Below are positions 19,301-28,401 of a stretch of 64,000 nucleotides of DNA, one piece after another. Under the pieces are notes generated by a model. The model was given only the letters and a program-made list of their open reading frames with translations. It was not told the DNA's origin and did not search any database. A program made the translations under genes and the position numbers. How positions within the stretch are numbered: the first letter of the stretch is position 1; each line of letters begins with the position of its first letter. The DNA comes from Methylotenera oryzisoli (lineage in GTDB: Bacteria; Pseudomonadota; Gammaproteobacteria; Burkholderiales; Methylophilaceae), in contig NZ_PQVH01000002.1 in assembly GCF_004661485.1 (NCBI RefSeq), forward strand, positions 124,001 to 188,000. Reading direction: 5' to 3'.

Positions 19301-19492
19301 ATGAAAAATCTATATTTAGGTATGCAGCGTTTTATTAACGATGAAGAAGGCGTTACTGCTATTGAGTATGCATTGATTGCAGCGCTTATTGCTGTGGTGA
19401 TTATTGCCGCCGTAAGAACAACAGGTACCCGTGTTTGTGAAACTTTCAGAAGTGTTGCAACTGCGCTTGGTGGCACACCTGCAGCTTGTTAA
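19301..19492 (+). CDS. flp: Flp-type pilin (copy 2)
   Basis: This 63-residue Flp prepilin has the leader ending NDEEG and mature start VTAIEYALIAALIAVVIIAA, closer to the common Flp consensus than copy 1. AAAAAGGAG sits just before the ATG. It keeps the two cysteines seen in copy 1. The leading 19 residues are nearly identical between the copies, while the helix and C-terminal half have diverged. It is a tandem duplicate with its own copy of the upstream element, so the two genes can be expressed separately. Confidence 0.92.
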   Translation: MKNLYLGMQRFINDEEGVTAIEYALIAALIAVVIIAAVRTTGTRVCETFRSVATALGGTPAAC

Positions 19493-19641
19493 GACGATAC
19501 GGGCAAGCAGTCGCAGTCTTGATGAGTAGCAATAAACCAATGTTGCTTGGAATTTTCAAGGGGTATTAGGTAACGCCAGTCAAGACTACGATTGCTAGCA
19601 GTGTTGATATTATAAAAACATAGCAAGGAAGAGGTAGCAAA

Positions 19642-20211
19642 ATGACGCCGCGGCTAATGGGATTCTTAGCGTTACTGCCACTAGGTGTGTTGATGTTGTT
19701 GGCAACGAGGCATGATGTTAGCAGCAATCGGATCCCTAACAAAATAGTGTTAATTGGCATAGTGATTGGGGTCGTTTTAAACGGAGTGTTACCTGAGGGC
19801 TGGGGATTTAATTCACAGATACCAGGTGCATTAGGATGGTGGGTTTCACTGAAAGGGTTAGCAGTCGGTATGGGCGTGTTTTTACCAATTTATTGGTTAC
19901 GTGCGATGGGTGCTGGCGATGTGAAAATGATTGGTATGGTAGGTGCGTTTTTGGGGCCGGATGATGTTTTAGGCGCTATTTTGTCAATATTTGTAGTGGG
20001 TGGTGTGATGGCGTTATTGGTGGTGATGTGGTCAAAACAGCTCAAGCCTATGTTGCAGAACGTCAAACTGATTCTTTATGGTAGTGCGGTTAAATTGAGT
20101 GCTGGAGAAGCGCCGTTGATGAATGATTTACCAGTTTCGGTAGGAAAGTTACCTTACGCAGTAGCAATTACTTTAGGTACCTTTACTTACCTGATTTGGC
20201 AGCGCTTGTAG
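19642..20211 (+). CDS. tadV: Prepilin peptidase (TadV/CpaA, A24 family)
   Basis: This 189-residue polytopic membrane protein has the two catalytic aspartates of A24 proteases: one in ATRHDVSSNRIPN (about residue 25) and one in GAGDVKM (about residue 94). The short form without the N-terminal methylase domain is typical of TadV/CpaA, which cleaves Flp and TadE/F leaders at the inner membrane. A GGAAGAGG site precedes the ATG. It follows the pilin genes at the head of the tad cluster. Confidence 0.92.
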   Translation: MTPRLMGFLALLPLGVLMLLATRHDVSSNRIPNKIVLIGIVIGVVLNGVLPEGWGFNSQIPGALGWWVSLKGLAVGMGVFLPIYWLRAMGAGDVKMIGMVGAFLGPDDVLGAILSIFVVGGVMALLVVMWSKQLKPMLQNVKLILYGSAVKLSAGEAPLMNDLPVSVGKLPYAVAITLGTFTYLIWQRL

Positions 20212-20362
20212 TAATGGGTTGTGTTTGTTAGAGCGGAGTGTTCATGAGTGAAGTTCATGGAGAGTAAATAAGCGCTACTGATGTAAGTTTACGTATTGGT
20301 TAAGTGTGGGTGTAACCCCGAAAGAATAAAGATAATACAAATAAATAAAATTAACCGAAAAA

Positions 20363-21697
20363 GTGAATGAAATCATGACAATAGGCATGGCAGAATATAA
20401 GAGAGAAGCGCATGAAGAACGCCGTCATACACTGGTTCCCATGCAGCCTAGTACTATTGAAGAAACGGGCCTAGGTTTTCAGTTTATTGTAGAGCTTTTA
20501 ACAAAAGCATTATTCTTGCGTGGCCAGATGCGATTGATGGATCTGGTTTCTTACGCAAAACTTCCAGTAGCAGTCCTAGAGCCATTGCTCGCCTTTATGC
20601 GTACAGAGCGCATGTGTGAGGCTGTGCGTAATAGTGAGGCTGAAACTGCGATTGCCTACAATCTGACAGAGTTAGGCAGATTACGTGCAGAAGATTATTT
20701 ACGTAAAAATCAATATGTAGGCGCAGCGCCTGTCAGTTTATTGGCCTATATCAAGCAAGTGCGTCAACAGTCTATCGTCAATATGCATGTGACTCGGCCG
20801 AATCTATTAAGAATTTTTGATGGATTAGTGATTAAAGAAGGCTTACTCAAACAGTTTGGTGCAGCCATGAACTCCGGCCGAGCAATCTTTGTATATGGGC
20901 CAGCTGGTAGCGGTAAAACATTTATCGCAGAGCATTTAGCCAAATTGTTATCTGGCGACGTAGCGATACCACATGCCATCGTCGTAGATAATGAGGTAAT
21001 ACAGGTATTTGATCCTCTGACCCATCGCCCATCCGTACCAGCCGATGAAGTTGGTGGGTTGGGATTGGATCGTCGGGTAATGTCTGACCAACGTTGGGTG
21101 ACATGTCACCGTCCAGTGATTAAAACCGGCGGTGAATTGACGCTCTCCATGCTGGATTTAGATTTTGATGAGAGCGCTCGCTTCTATCAGGCGCCGCCAC
21201 AAGTCAAGGCCAATAATGGGTTATTGATTATTGACGACTTGGGTCGCCAGTTGACACCTGCCGTGGATATTATGAATCGCTGGATTGTACCGCTAGATCG
21301 CCATGTGGACTACTTAGCGTTACATACCGGCAAAAAATTCATGTTGCCATTTGATGTGATTGTGGTGTTCTCCACTAACTTAGCTCCTAGCAAACTAACC
21401 GATGAAGCATTTTTGCGTCGGCTTGGCTACAAGATTTATGTTGGGCCATTAAGCGAAGATGAGTATCGCGTAATCGCTCAACAGGTTTGCGAGGAAATTA
21501 ATATTCCTTTCAGTGAGGATGGTTTTAATTATTTGTTGCATGAACATCACTACAAGACAGGCAGACCACTTTTTGCCTGTATTCCTAGAGATATATTGGA
21601 GCAGCTTAGAGATATTGCACGATATGAAGGTAAACCGGCAATTATGAGTAGAGAGTTGCTGGATTGGGCCTGGAATAATTATTTTGCCCACGATTAA
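20363..21697 (+). CDS. AAA+ ATPase within the Tad locus
   Basis: This 444-residue protein has Walker A GPAGSGKT (about 179-186), Walker B LLIIDD (287-292) and a sensor-1-like FSTN in a MoxR-like AAA+ layout. Residues about 35-120 form an N-terminal winged-helix-like region (LRGQMRLMDLVSYAKLPVAV, then LTELGR). It has no membrane segment. It is not one of the core Tad components (those are CpaF and CpaE), but lies between the prepilin peptidase and cpaB, so a chaperone or regulatory role in pilus assembly is likely. The start is GTG 20363; ATG 20375 is an alternative. Neither has a clear ribosome-binding site. Confidence 0.8.
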   Translation: MNEIMTIGMAEYKREAHEERRHTLVPMQPSTIEETGLGFQFIVELLTKALFLRGQMRLMDLVSYAKLPVAVLEPLLAFMRTERMCEAVRNSEAETAIAYNLTELGRLRAEDYLRKNQYVGAAPVSLLAYIKQVRQQSIVNMHVTRPNLLRIFDGLVIKEGLLKQFGAAMNSGRAIFVYGPAGSGKTFIAEHLAKLLSGDVAIPHAIVVDNEVIQVFDPLTHRPSVPADEVGGLGLDRRVMSDQRWVTCHRPVIKTGGELTLSMLDLDFDESARFYQAPPQVKANNGLLIIDDLGRQLTPAVDIMNRWIVPLDRHVDYLALHTGKKFMLPFDVIVVFSTNLAPSKLTDEAFLRRLGYKIYVGPLSEDEYRVIAQQVCEEINIPFSEDGFNYLLHEHHYKTGRPLFACIPRDILEQLRDIARYEGKPAIMSRELLDWAWNNYFAHD

Positions 21698-21751
21698 TGT
21701 TTGAATGCATCACGATATGTTGATGAGAACAGAAAATAAAGGGGATGACAG

Positions 21752-22642
21752 ATGAAAAATCCAAGAGCATTTTTGATGATTGTGGTTTCAGTCGGCATAG
21801 GCTTAGGTGCTGTAGTGTTAGCCTCACGCTGGATCTCTCAACAAGCTGCTTCGGTAGCTTCTAGCAAGGTGGTTGTGGCTGCCATCAATATTGATTTAGG
21901 CACACCGCTTACACCGCAAATGCTTAAGTTGGCAGATTGGCCAAGAGGCAGCGTACCTGCTGGTGCGGCTGATGATATTAAAACTTTAGATGCGAGGGTA
22001 GTAAAAACCAGTTTATTACAAGGTGAGCCTGTGCTGGAGTCTAAATTAGCTCCACTTGGCGCAACCGGTGGTCTATCTGCAGTAATTGCTGAGGGAAACC
22101 GCGCAATGACTGTCAGGGTGAATGATGTGGTGGGTGTGGCAGGCTTTGCCTTACCAGGTAACTATGTAGACATTGTAGTGAATACCGAAGATGAAAGCGT
22201 GAAGGCTGAAAATGTGAACAAGAGTATTTCAAAAATTGTACTTGAGCACATTATGGTGTTGGCTGTAGCGCAAGAGCAGAACCGAGATGAAACAAAACCA
22301 AAAGTGGTGAATGCAGTAACCCTTGAGGTAACACCAGCACAGGCTGAAAAATTAGATTTGGCACGCAGTGTTGGTACTTTGTCATTGGTGTTGCGTAATC
22401 AGGTTGATAAGAGCGTGGTGACTACAGAAGGGTCAACCAAGAAAAACTTGCTTAATCGTGTAGATGAGCCTCCAGTAATGGCAGCAGCGACACAACAGCC
22501 TGTTGTTAAAACCGAGGTTAAACATGTGGTGAAAAAATCTGCGGCACGTAAACCATCAATGCAAAGAGAAAGCTACGAGCAGGTTGAGGTTGTGCGAGGC
22601 GCGACCAAAACCGTAGAGGAGTTTAAGCCATCGGTTCAGTAA
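21752..22642 (+). CDS. cpaB: Tad pilus assembly protein CpaB/RcpC
   Basis: This 296-residue protein has an N-terminal membrane segment (about 7-25), a SAF domain (about 40-100, from VVVAAINIDLGTPLT) and an RcpC-type domain with the AEGNRAMTVRVNDVVGVAGF and LPGNYVDIVV motifs. The last about 60 residues are a basic low-complexity tail. CpaB is a periplasmic partner of the secretin. AAAGGGGA precedes the ATG. It lies directly upstream of cpaC. Confidence 0.92.
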   Translation: MKNPRAFLMIVVSVGIGLGAVVLASRWISQQAASVASSKVVVAAINIDLGTPLTPQMLKLADWPRGSVPAGAADDIKTLDARVVKTSLLQGEPVLESKLAPLGATGGLSAVIAEGNRAMTVRVNDVVGVAGFALPGNYVDIVVNTEDESVKAENVNKSISKIVLEHIMVLAVAQEQNRDETKPKVVNAVTLEVTPAQAEKLDLARSVGTLSLVLRNQVDKSVVTTEGSTKKNLLNRVDEPPVMAAATQQPVVKTEVKHVVKKSAARKPSMQRESYEQVEVVRGATKTVEEFKPSVQ

Positions 22643-22811
22643 AACCGTGAATGTAGTCAGTGTAATTAATGAAGCATCTACGAATGAAAGCGCTTAGTTT
22701 CAAAGGATAGTGAGATCGAGAAAGCGGTGATGAGTTAAGTCCAGACTTAAGCAAAACCTAGCTCGTATCGAAATTTGAAAGAGAAACGGCATATTGTCAG
22801 GGAGAAATGAG

Positions 22812-24362
22812 ATGAACAAGCACAAGATCAAACGTGATCAGTTTTTACACAGCCAATTAAGGTTCTGTGTCAGTAATCTTCTGGCTGCTATGCTAGGCAT
22901 GACGCTACTTTCAATGGTACCTGTACATGCAGCTGAGCCTCAAGCAAATATGCAGAATATCTTGGTCGCTGCGGTCACGCCTAAAAAGGCAGCTAAACCT
23001 ACGCCATCCTCTACTGAGATTGTGCCTAGCGTTGAGTTATCTTTAGGGCAATCGCATTTAGTGAGGTTACCTGCAGGTGTGAACTTGCAACGTGTTAAGG
23101 TAGATGATGAGAAAATTGTACAGGTAGACGTCACCAGTCCTCGAGAGGTGGTGCTGCATGCTAAAGCACTAGGCTCAACCATGGTGATTATCTTGGATAA
23201 GTCTGGTCAGTCTGCTGTGATGGATGTAAGGGTGGTTGCAGTGACCACAATGATGGATGCTGCATCCTTGCAAACAAAATTGCAGCAAATCATGCCTAAT
23301 GAAAAAGGCATTAAGGTGAGCACCGCAGCAGACTCTTTAGTACTGAGCGGCACCGTGACTGATGCAGTGAAAGCAGATAGGGCCATGGCGCTGGCAGAGG
23401 CATATGGCAGCAAAGATAAGGACAAAAAAGTTATTAATATGCTTCAGGTAGCAGCGCCGCAACAGGTAATGCTTGAAGTGAAAATGGCTGAGGTTTCGAA
23501 AAACATATTAGATAAACTAGGTGCATCTTTTGGCGCCTCCCGTGCTAATGGTGGCGTGGCTTATGCGATTGCATCTGGTTTTTTAAGCCTTACCAGCGCT
23601 GATCCATTATCTCCCGGTGGTTTGTTGACGATTACCAAGGGCAATACAGCCATTAAAATTGATGCTGAAAATAAAGATGGTATCGTTAAGATTTTAGCGG
23701 AGCCTAATATTATCGCCATTAGTGGTCAAGAAGGCAGCTTTTTGGCAGGCGGTAAAATATTTATTCCAGTGCCACAAAATAATACAGGTGGCGGCGCTTC
23801 TGTACTTACCTTAGAAGAGCGTGATTTTGGTGTAGGTCTAAAATTTACACCTACCGTGCTCGAAGAAGGGATGATTAACTTAAGGGTAGCACCAGAGGTA
23901 TCAGAGCTTAATCAGGGTGGCACCACAGTGGGCGGTAGTGTATTCCCATCATTTACGGTGAGACGTGTATCTACCACAGTGCAATTGCGTGATGGTCAAA
24001 GCTTTGCGATTGCTGGTTTGATCAAAAACAATGTGACAGAGAACATCCGTCGCTTCCCAATTTTAGGAGAGATTCCAATTATTGGGGCACTGTTCCGTAG
24101 TAGTTCTTTTCAAGAAGATAAAACTGAGCTGTTATTCGTAGTCACACCACGCTTGGTTAAACCACTACCACCTGACTTTGCATTACCTACTGATCACTTT
24201 ACCCCACCAAGTAAAACAGAGTTCTTCTTGAATGGTAAGTTAGAAGGTAAACCAGCTGAGCCAGCTGCAGATGACAACCCAACACAAAGAGCACCTGCAT
24301 CTCAGCCTAATACGGCAGCGCCTGATCAAAGTGGTGCTAAAGATGGCTTTGAATTGAAATAA
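22812..24362 (+). CDS. cpaC: Tad pilus outer-membrane secretin CpaC/RcpA
   Basis: This 516-residue secretin has a signal peptide ending near VPVHAA, an N-terminal pilus-secretin domain with the RLPAGVNLQRVKVDDEKIVQ region, a BON-like middle part and a C-terminal secretin domain (VGLKFTPTVLEEG, RRFPILGEIPIIGALFRS, LLFVVTPRLVKPL). It forms the outer-membrane channel for the Flp pilus. I use ATG 22812 because GGGAGA lies just upstream; an in-frame TTG at 22794 would put the ribosome-binding site inside the coding region. The C-terminal tail is Pro/Ala-rich. Confidence 0.93.
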   Translation: MNKHKIKRDQFLHSQLRFCVSNLLAAMLGMTLLSMVPVHAAEPQANMQNILVAAVTPKKAAKPTPSSTEIVPSVELSLGQSHLVRLPAGVNLQRVKVDDEKIVQVDVTSPREVVLHAKALGSTMVIILDKSGQSAVMDVRVVAVTTMMDAASLQTKLQQIMPNEKGIKVSTAADSLVLSGTVTDAVKADRAMALAEAYGSKDKDKKVINMLQVAAPQQVMLEVKMAEVSKNILDKLGASFGASRANGGVAYAIASGFLSLTSADPLSPGGLLTITKGNTAIKIDAENKDGIVKILAEPNIIAISGQEGSFLAGGKIFIPVPQNNTGGGASVLTLEERDFGVGLKFTPTVLEEGMINLRVAPEVSELNQGGTTVGGSVFPSFTVRRVSTTVQLRDGQSFAIAGLIKNNVTENIRRFPILGEIPIIGALFRSSSFQEDKTELLFVVTPRLVKPLPPDFALPTDHFTPPSKTEFFLNGKLEGKPAEPAADDNPTQRAPASQPNTAAPDQSGAKDGFELK

Positions 24363-24372
24363 GGAGATAGTC

Positions 24373-24693
24373 ATGCACACCTCAACATTTAAATACATTC
24401 TATCTGCCTTGATCGCATCTGTCGCCATGGCTGGTTGCGCCACTAAAACGCCAATGCTGGATGATCATTTTGGTGAGGCAGTGAATGCTGCGAAAGCGCA
24501 GCAGACGATCAACCCCGATGCATCAACGACTAATGAAGCTGTCTTTGGTGTAGATGGGGCAGCCGCAGATGCCGCGGTAGACACGTACCATAAATCCTTT
24601 ACGCAGCCACCAGCCACCACTAATGTGTTTAACATTGGGGTTGGTAATACTGGCGGCGGAACTGGAAGTAGCAGTAGTAGTGGGACAAGGTAA
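24373..24693 (+). CDS. Small Tad-locus lipoprotein
   Basis: This 106-residue protein has a lipoprotein signal ending AMAGC, with lipidated Cys22. The mature part includes FGVDGAAADAAVDTYHKSF, a segment recognisable in small lipoproteins of other proteobacterial tad loci, and ends in a Gly/Ser-rich tail. It may be a pilotin or secretin partner (the CpaD/RcpB position), but similarity to those is not evident. AAGGAGA precedes the ATG, 10 bases after cpaC. Confidence 0.8.
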   Translation: MHTSTFKYILSALIASVAMAGCATKTPMLDDHFGEAVNAAKAQQTINPDASTTNEAVFGVDGAAADAAVDTYHKSFTQPPATTNVFNIGVGNTGGGTGSSSSSGTR

Positions 24694-24729
24694 GGCTTTG
24701 GCGCCCACTGGGCAACGAAGGAGAGCCAC

Positions 24730-26124
24730 ATGAGCAAGCATATAAAATGTAATCTGTATGGCATGCAACGCCAGCAAGGTGCAGTAGCGTTAATCGTTGC
24801 AATCTGCTTAGTGTCTCTCGTAGGTATGCTGGGTTTGGTATTAGATTTAGGCCACCTTTATGTGACTAGAACTGAACTACAAAACGCAGCAGACTCTTCT
24901 TCGCTTAGTGGTGCTAAAGAGCTTAACGGTAAAGTAACCGGCATTAATAACGCGATTACCAGAGCAATTGAAGCCGCAGGTAAAAATAAATACAACCTGA
25001 ATAGCACTGCGGTAACCGTGACTGCCAGCAATATGTGGGTAGGTAGCTGCCCAAGTGATGGCTGTATGGTGCCGATTAGCTCGGTCACCAGTGATGCCTT
25101 AGCTGGTGATAAGACTTTTTTAAAAGTAGATACAGGTTTACGCACTATCAACACCTGGTTTATTCAGGTGTTGCCAAGTGTTGCTAATACCACACAGACC
25201 TTCGGCTTGGCGGTAGCCGGTAAATATGCCGTTGATATTACACCTATAGCTATCTGTGAGTTGCCAGACCCAGGCACAACGCATGAGTTTGGCTATGAAC
25301 GTGGTGTGTCATACAAAGTAAGCGAGGCTAACCCAATTGGCCCTGGTACCATGTTTTGGATAGACCCTGAGTCAAATACACCTGGGGTTTGCCCTGCAAC
25401 CAGCACGAACGACACACTTCCCTATGTGTGTGCAGGTAAAGTTGGGTTTACACCAATTGTTGGCGGTACCGTTAACACCAACACGGGGATATCTGTTCCA
25501 CAATTATCTGCGCTTGATTCAAGGTTTGGTGACTATACACCTCAAAATAAATGTGATGTATCTACCGCCCCACCTGATACCAATGTCAAAGAGTATAGGT
25601 ATAACAATGCAGGGGTTGGCTCACCTAGAAACTGGATGGGCACAGACCCTGTACAACAAACGGTAACGTTTGTTCAGCGAACCAACGTTAACAATCTTTG
25701 CGGACCACCAAGTCGCCCTTGTATGTCTAAGCCATATGGCTTAAGAACAGTGGGAAATTACGGTGTTTTATGGTCAGGGTATAGAAAAACTGGTGCAGTT
25801 GTTTCACAGTGGCCAACCTTATATAGCGGAAACACTGCGACCTCTTATCCTGAACCATCACCATATGCGCAAGCAAGTGGAAGCTTCTATACAGCGCCAC
25901 CTGCGTCTGCTCAACCAGGCAAAGCTGGGCGCCGGGTGCTCAATATGGTGATTGTCGACTGTACAACGGCAGGCGGTGTTTGCAGGCCAGCGCCAGTGTT
26001 GGCGGTTGGCCGGTTTTTGATGCAGCGCAGATCTGATGTGGCGGGTGATCGTGATGTTTTCGTAGAGTTTGGCGGTTTATTGCCAACTCCTTTACCAACC
26101 AGTGATATTAAGCTTTACAGATAA
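24730..26124 (+). CDS. tadG: TadG-related pilus assembly protein (no vWA motif seen)
   Basis: This 464-residue protein has the TadE/G-like N-terminus QQGAVALIVAICLVSLVGML followed by DLGHLYVTRTELQNAADSSS, the Tad domain of TadG-like proteins. The remaining extracytoplasmic part carries several cysteines and no MIDAS motif, unlike the second TadG at 34840. It is anchored in the inner membrane and likely acts with the TadE/F minor pilins. GAAGGAG precedes the ATG. Its stop is followed two bases later by the TadE-like start. Confidence 0.82.
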   Translation: MSKHIKCNLYGMQRQQGAVALIVAICLVSLVGMLGLVLDLGHLYVTRTELQNAADSSSLSGAKELNGKVTGINNAITRAIEAAGKNKYNLNSTAVTVTASNMWVGSCPSDGCMVPISSVTSDALAGDKTFLKVDTGLRTINTWFIQVLPSVANTTQTFGLAVAGKYAVDITPIAICELPDPGTTHEFGYERGVSYKVSEANPIGPGTMFWIDPESNTPGVCPATSTNDTLPYVCAGKVGFTPIVGGTVNTNTGISVPQLSALDSRFGDYTPQNKCDVSTAPPDTNVKEYRYNNAGVGSPRNWMGTDPVQQTVTFVQRTNVNNLCGPPSRPCMSKPYGLRTVGNYGVLWSGYRKTGAVVSQWPTLYSGNTATSYPEPSPYAQASGSFYTAPPASAQPGKAGRRVLNMVIVDCTTAGGVCRPAPVLAVGRFLMQRRSDVAGDRDVFVEFGGLLPTPLPTSDIKLYR

Positions 26125-26126
26125 TC

Positions 26127-26600
26127 ATGAAAACCACACAACTAAAATTTAAAAGTAAGTTATGGCATGTTAAGCAGCAAGGCGCTGCTGCAATTGAGCT
26201 TGCCTTGCTATTGGTGCTATTGCTGATGTTTGTGACAGGTGTTGTGGAGTTTGGTCGAGCCTTTTGGTACAACGATGCCTTAACCAAGGCCACACGTGAC
26301 GGCGCGAGATACCTTTCTAATATTAGAGTCAGTGCTTTAGTGGCGCTTGATGCTGCAACACAAGATCAGGCCAAACAAATGGTGGTTAATGCAGCTACGC
26401 AGGCGCAAGTGCCAAGTTTTACCACAGCACAAGTTGCAGTTACTTGCGAGCCAAATTGTGACGCGCCACTTTATGTAAAAGTTGCGATTAATGCGTACCC
26501 CCTTACGATTGGTGGATGGGTTCCAATCTTCCTGCCAGTCGGTACAGCAACTTGGGTTACTACGCTATCGCCTTCTACTGCTATGCGGTACATGCGCTGA
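26127..26600 (+). CDS. tadE: TadE-like minor pilin
   Basis: This 157-residue pseudopilin has a basic leader, processing-site context QQGAAAIEL and a hydrophobic helix ending VVEFGRAFW. The C-terminal ectodomain contains two cysteines (VTCEPNCDAPLY). TadE and TadF are prepilin-peptidase substrates required for Flp pilus assembly. It starts two bases after the upstream TadG-related stop, so translation is probably coupled. Confidence 0.88.
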   Translation: MKTTQLKFKSKLWHVKQQGAAAIELALLLVLLLMFVTGVVEFGRAFWYNDALTKATRDGARYLSNIRVSALVALDAATQDQAKQMVVNAATQAQVPSFTTAQVAVTCEPNCDAPLYVKVAINAYPLTIGGWVPIFLPVGTATWVTTLSPSTAMRYMR

Positions 26601-26612
26601 AGGGAATTGATG

Positions 26613-27131
26613 ATGCTTAACATGATGAAAAATTACAGCAGACATCAAAGGCAGCAGCAAGGCGCGGCAGCGGTTGAGTTTGCGATTATTGCCTTACTGC
26701 TATTTATCTTACTGTTTGGCATTTTAGAGTTTGGACGTCTGTTTTATATCTATAACACGGTGCAGGAAGTTACGCGCCATGCCGCGCGTGAGGCTGTGGT
26801 GAGATGGGTTGATAACTCCAGCACTAGCCCGGCAAAAGTATTGGCACTGTTTGGAGGGGCCTCACTACCAGCTGGCGCTGAAATTACAGCAGCTAATATT
26901 GATATTCAATACTTAACTGCCAGTGGTAGCGTGCCTAGCCCGTTTCCATTAAGTGCGTCTGATAATATCGCGGCCTGTTTAACTGGCCCCGCGGGCTGTA
27001 TTGCATTAGTTCAGGTTTCTATCGTTGGCGCAAGTTATGTGCCAATGGTTGGGTTGTTCCCGTTTCTAAATTTACCGATTCCGGCATCTACAGTTACGAT
27101 GCCAGCGGAAAGTTTAGGTTATACCGGTTAA
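26613..27131 (+). CDS. tadF: TadE/TadF-like minor pilin
   Basis: This pseudopilin of about 172 residues has the site QQGAAAVEFAIIALLLFILL and then GILEFGRLFYIYN. The start codon is chosen as ATG 26613, seven bases after AAGGGA; ATG 26610 and TTG 26607 are in frame just upstream. A pair of cysteines (AACLTGPAGCIA) may form a disulfide. It follows the TadE-like gene with a 12-base gap, forming the usual TadE-TadF pair. Confidence 0.87.
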   Translation: MLNMMKNYSRHQRQQQGAAAVEFAIIALLLFILLFGILEFGRLFYIYNTVQEVTRHAAREAVVRWVDNSSTSPAKVLALFGGASLPAGAEITAANIDIQYLTASGSVPSPFPLSASDNIAACLTGPAGCIALVQVSIVGASYVPMVGLFPFLNLPIPASTVTMPAESLGYTG

Positions 27132-27150
27132 ATAGAATGGCGGCAAAAAA

Positions 27151-28329
27151 ATGAAAATAATCGTAATTTCGCCTAACAAGGTGTTGAGAGAAGAGGTTCT
27201 ACTTAGCATTAAAGGGATGGATGCGTCTGGGCATGATTTGGTATTTGGGGATGGGTTTAGTCACTTGGGGCAAATGGTGGATACCGAGCGCCCAGATTTA
27301 ATGATTATTGATAGTGTTTGTGTAGAGAACGGTAACCTCAGTATTTTAGAGGGGATTAGTCTGCGTTCCCACCAGATATCAATCATTCTGTTATCGCAAA
27401 ATGCCTCATCAGAGTTCTTGATGTCGGCCATGCGTAGCGGCGTGAAAGACGTGTTGAGTTTGCCATTGCAGGCGAATGATTTGCAAGCGGCAGTGGGGCG
27501 AGTTGAGCTTAAGTTGAAGCAGTCCTCACAAAAAAGTAAAAAAGGTAAGGTCATTGCGTTTGTGGGCAGTAAAGGTGGCAGCGGTGCGACGTTTCTTGCA
27601 TGTAACCTAGCTTATATATTGGCAGAAATCAGCAGTGCCAAGGTGGCATTGTTAGATTTGAACCTACAGTTTGGTGATGCCGTACTGTTTGTGAATGATC
27701 ATGTTCCACCCAATACGCTCGCAGACGTCGCCAAAAATATCAGGCGGTTAGATGCCTCATTGTTGAAGTCTTCTATGGTGCATATCTTGCCAAACTTTAG
27801 TGTGTTGGCCGCGCCGGAAGATGCTGAATCAGCACAGGATGTGAAACCAGAGCATATAGATGCGCTACTTAAACTGACCGCATCTGAGTATGACTTTATC
27901 GTGATGGATATTGGCAGAACGCTCAATGCCACAGGGGTTAAAGCTCTGGATTATGCAGATTTGATATTTATCGTACTGCAAGAAACATTGCCTTTTATAC
28001 GTGATTCAAAACGGCTGTTACATGCTTTTCGCTCATTGGGTTACGCAAAAGAAAAAATTAATATCATGCTTAATCGGCATGAGAAAGGTGGGGACATCCG
28101 ATTAATTGATGTGGAAACTGCGCTAGGCATGAAGGTCTATAAAACTATACCAAATAGCTATCTTGCAGTTTCAGCCTCTGTTAACCAAGGTGTCCCTATC
28201 ATGAAAGTTGCTAAGAATGATGCGGTGACTAAAGCCTTGCAGGAAGTTGCAGAAAGCTTGGTAGAAGTCTCCAAAGCCAAAAAAACTGGCTGGTTAGAAA
28301 ATTTACTACACCATGCGTCATTATTTTGA
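27151..28329 (+). CDS. cpaE: Tad pilus ATPase-like localisation protein CpaE/TadZ
   Basis: This 392-residue protein has an N-terminal receiver-like domain (about 1-115) and a ParA/MinD-like domain with deviant Walker A SKGGSGAT (about 141-148) and the FIVMDIGRTLN segment. TadZ/CpaE marks the pole or assembly site for the Tad machine. The receiver-like part has MIIDSVC near the phosphorylation strand but lacks a clear acidic pocket, so it is probably a pseudoreceiver. It lies immediately upstream of cpaF. Confidence 0.92.
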   Translation: MKIIVISPNKVLREEVLLSIKGMDASGHDLVFGDGFSHLGQMVDTERPDLMIIDSVCVENGNLSILEGISLRSHQISIILLSQNASSEFLMSAMRSGVKDVLSLPLQANDLQAAVGRVELKLKQSSQKSKKGKVIAFVGSKGGSGATFLACNLAYILAEISSAKVALLDLNLQFGDAVLFVNDHVPPNTLADVAKNIRRLDASLLKSSMVHILPNFSVLAAPEDAESAQDVKPEHIDALLKLTASEYDFIVMDIGRTLNATGVKALDYADLIFIVLQETLPFIRDSKRLLHAFRSLGYAKEKINIMLNRHEKGGDIRLIDVETALGMKVYKTIPNSYLAVSASVNQGVPIMKVAKNDAVTKALQEVAESLVEVSKAKKTGWLENLLHHASLF

Positions 28330-28401
28330 ACGAGGTTGCGGCATACACGATTGACGGGATGTGGATAAGAATAAATGCTGAATTAAGGAAGGAATTTAAT
28401 T

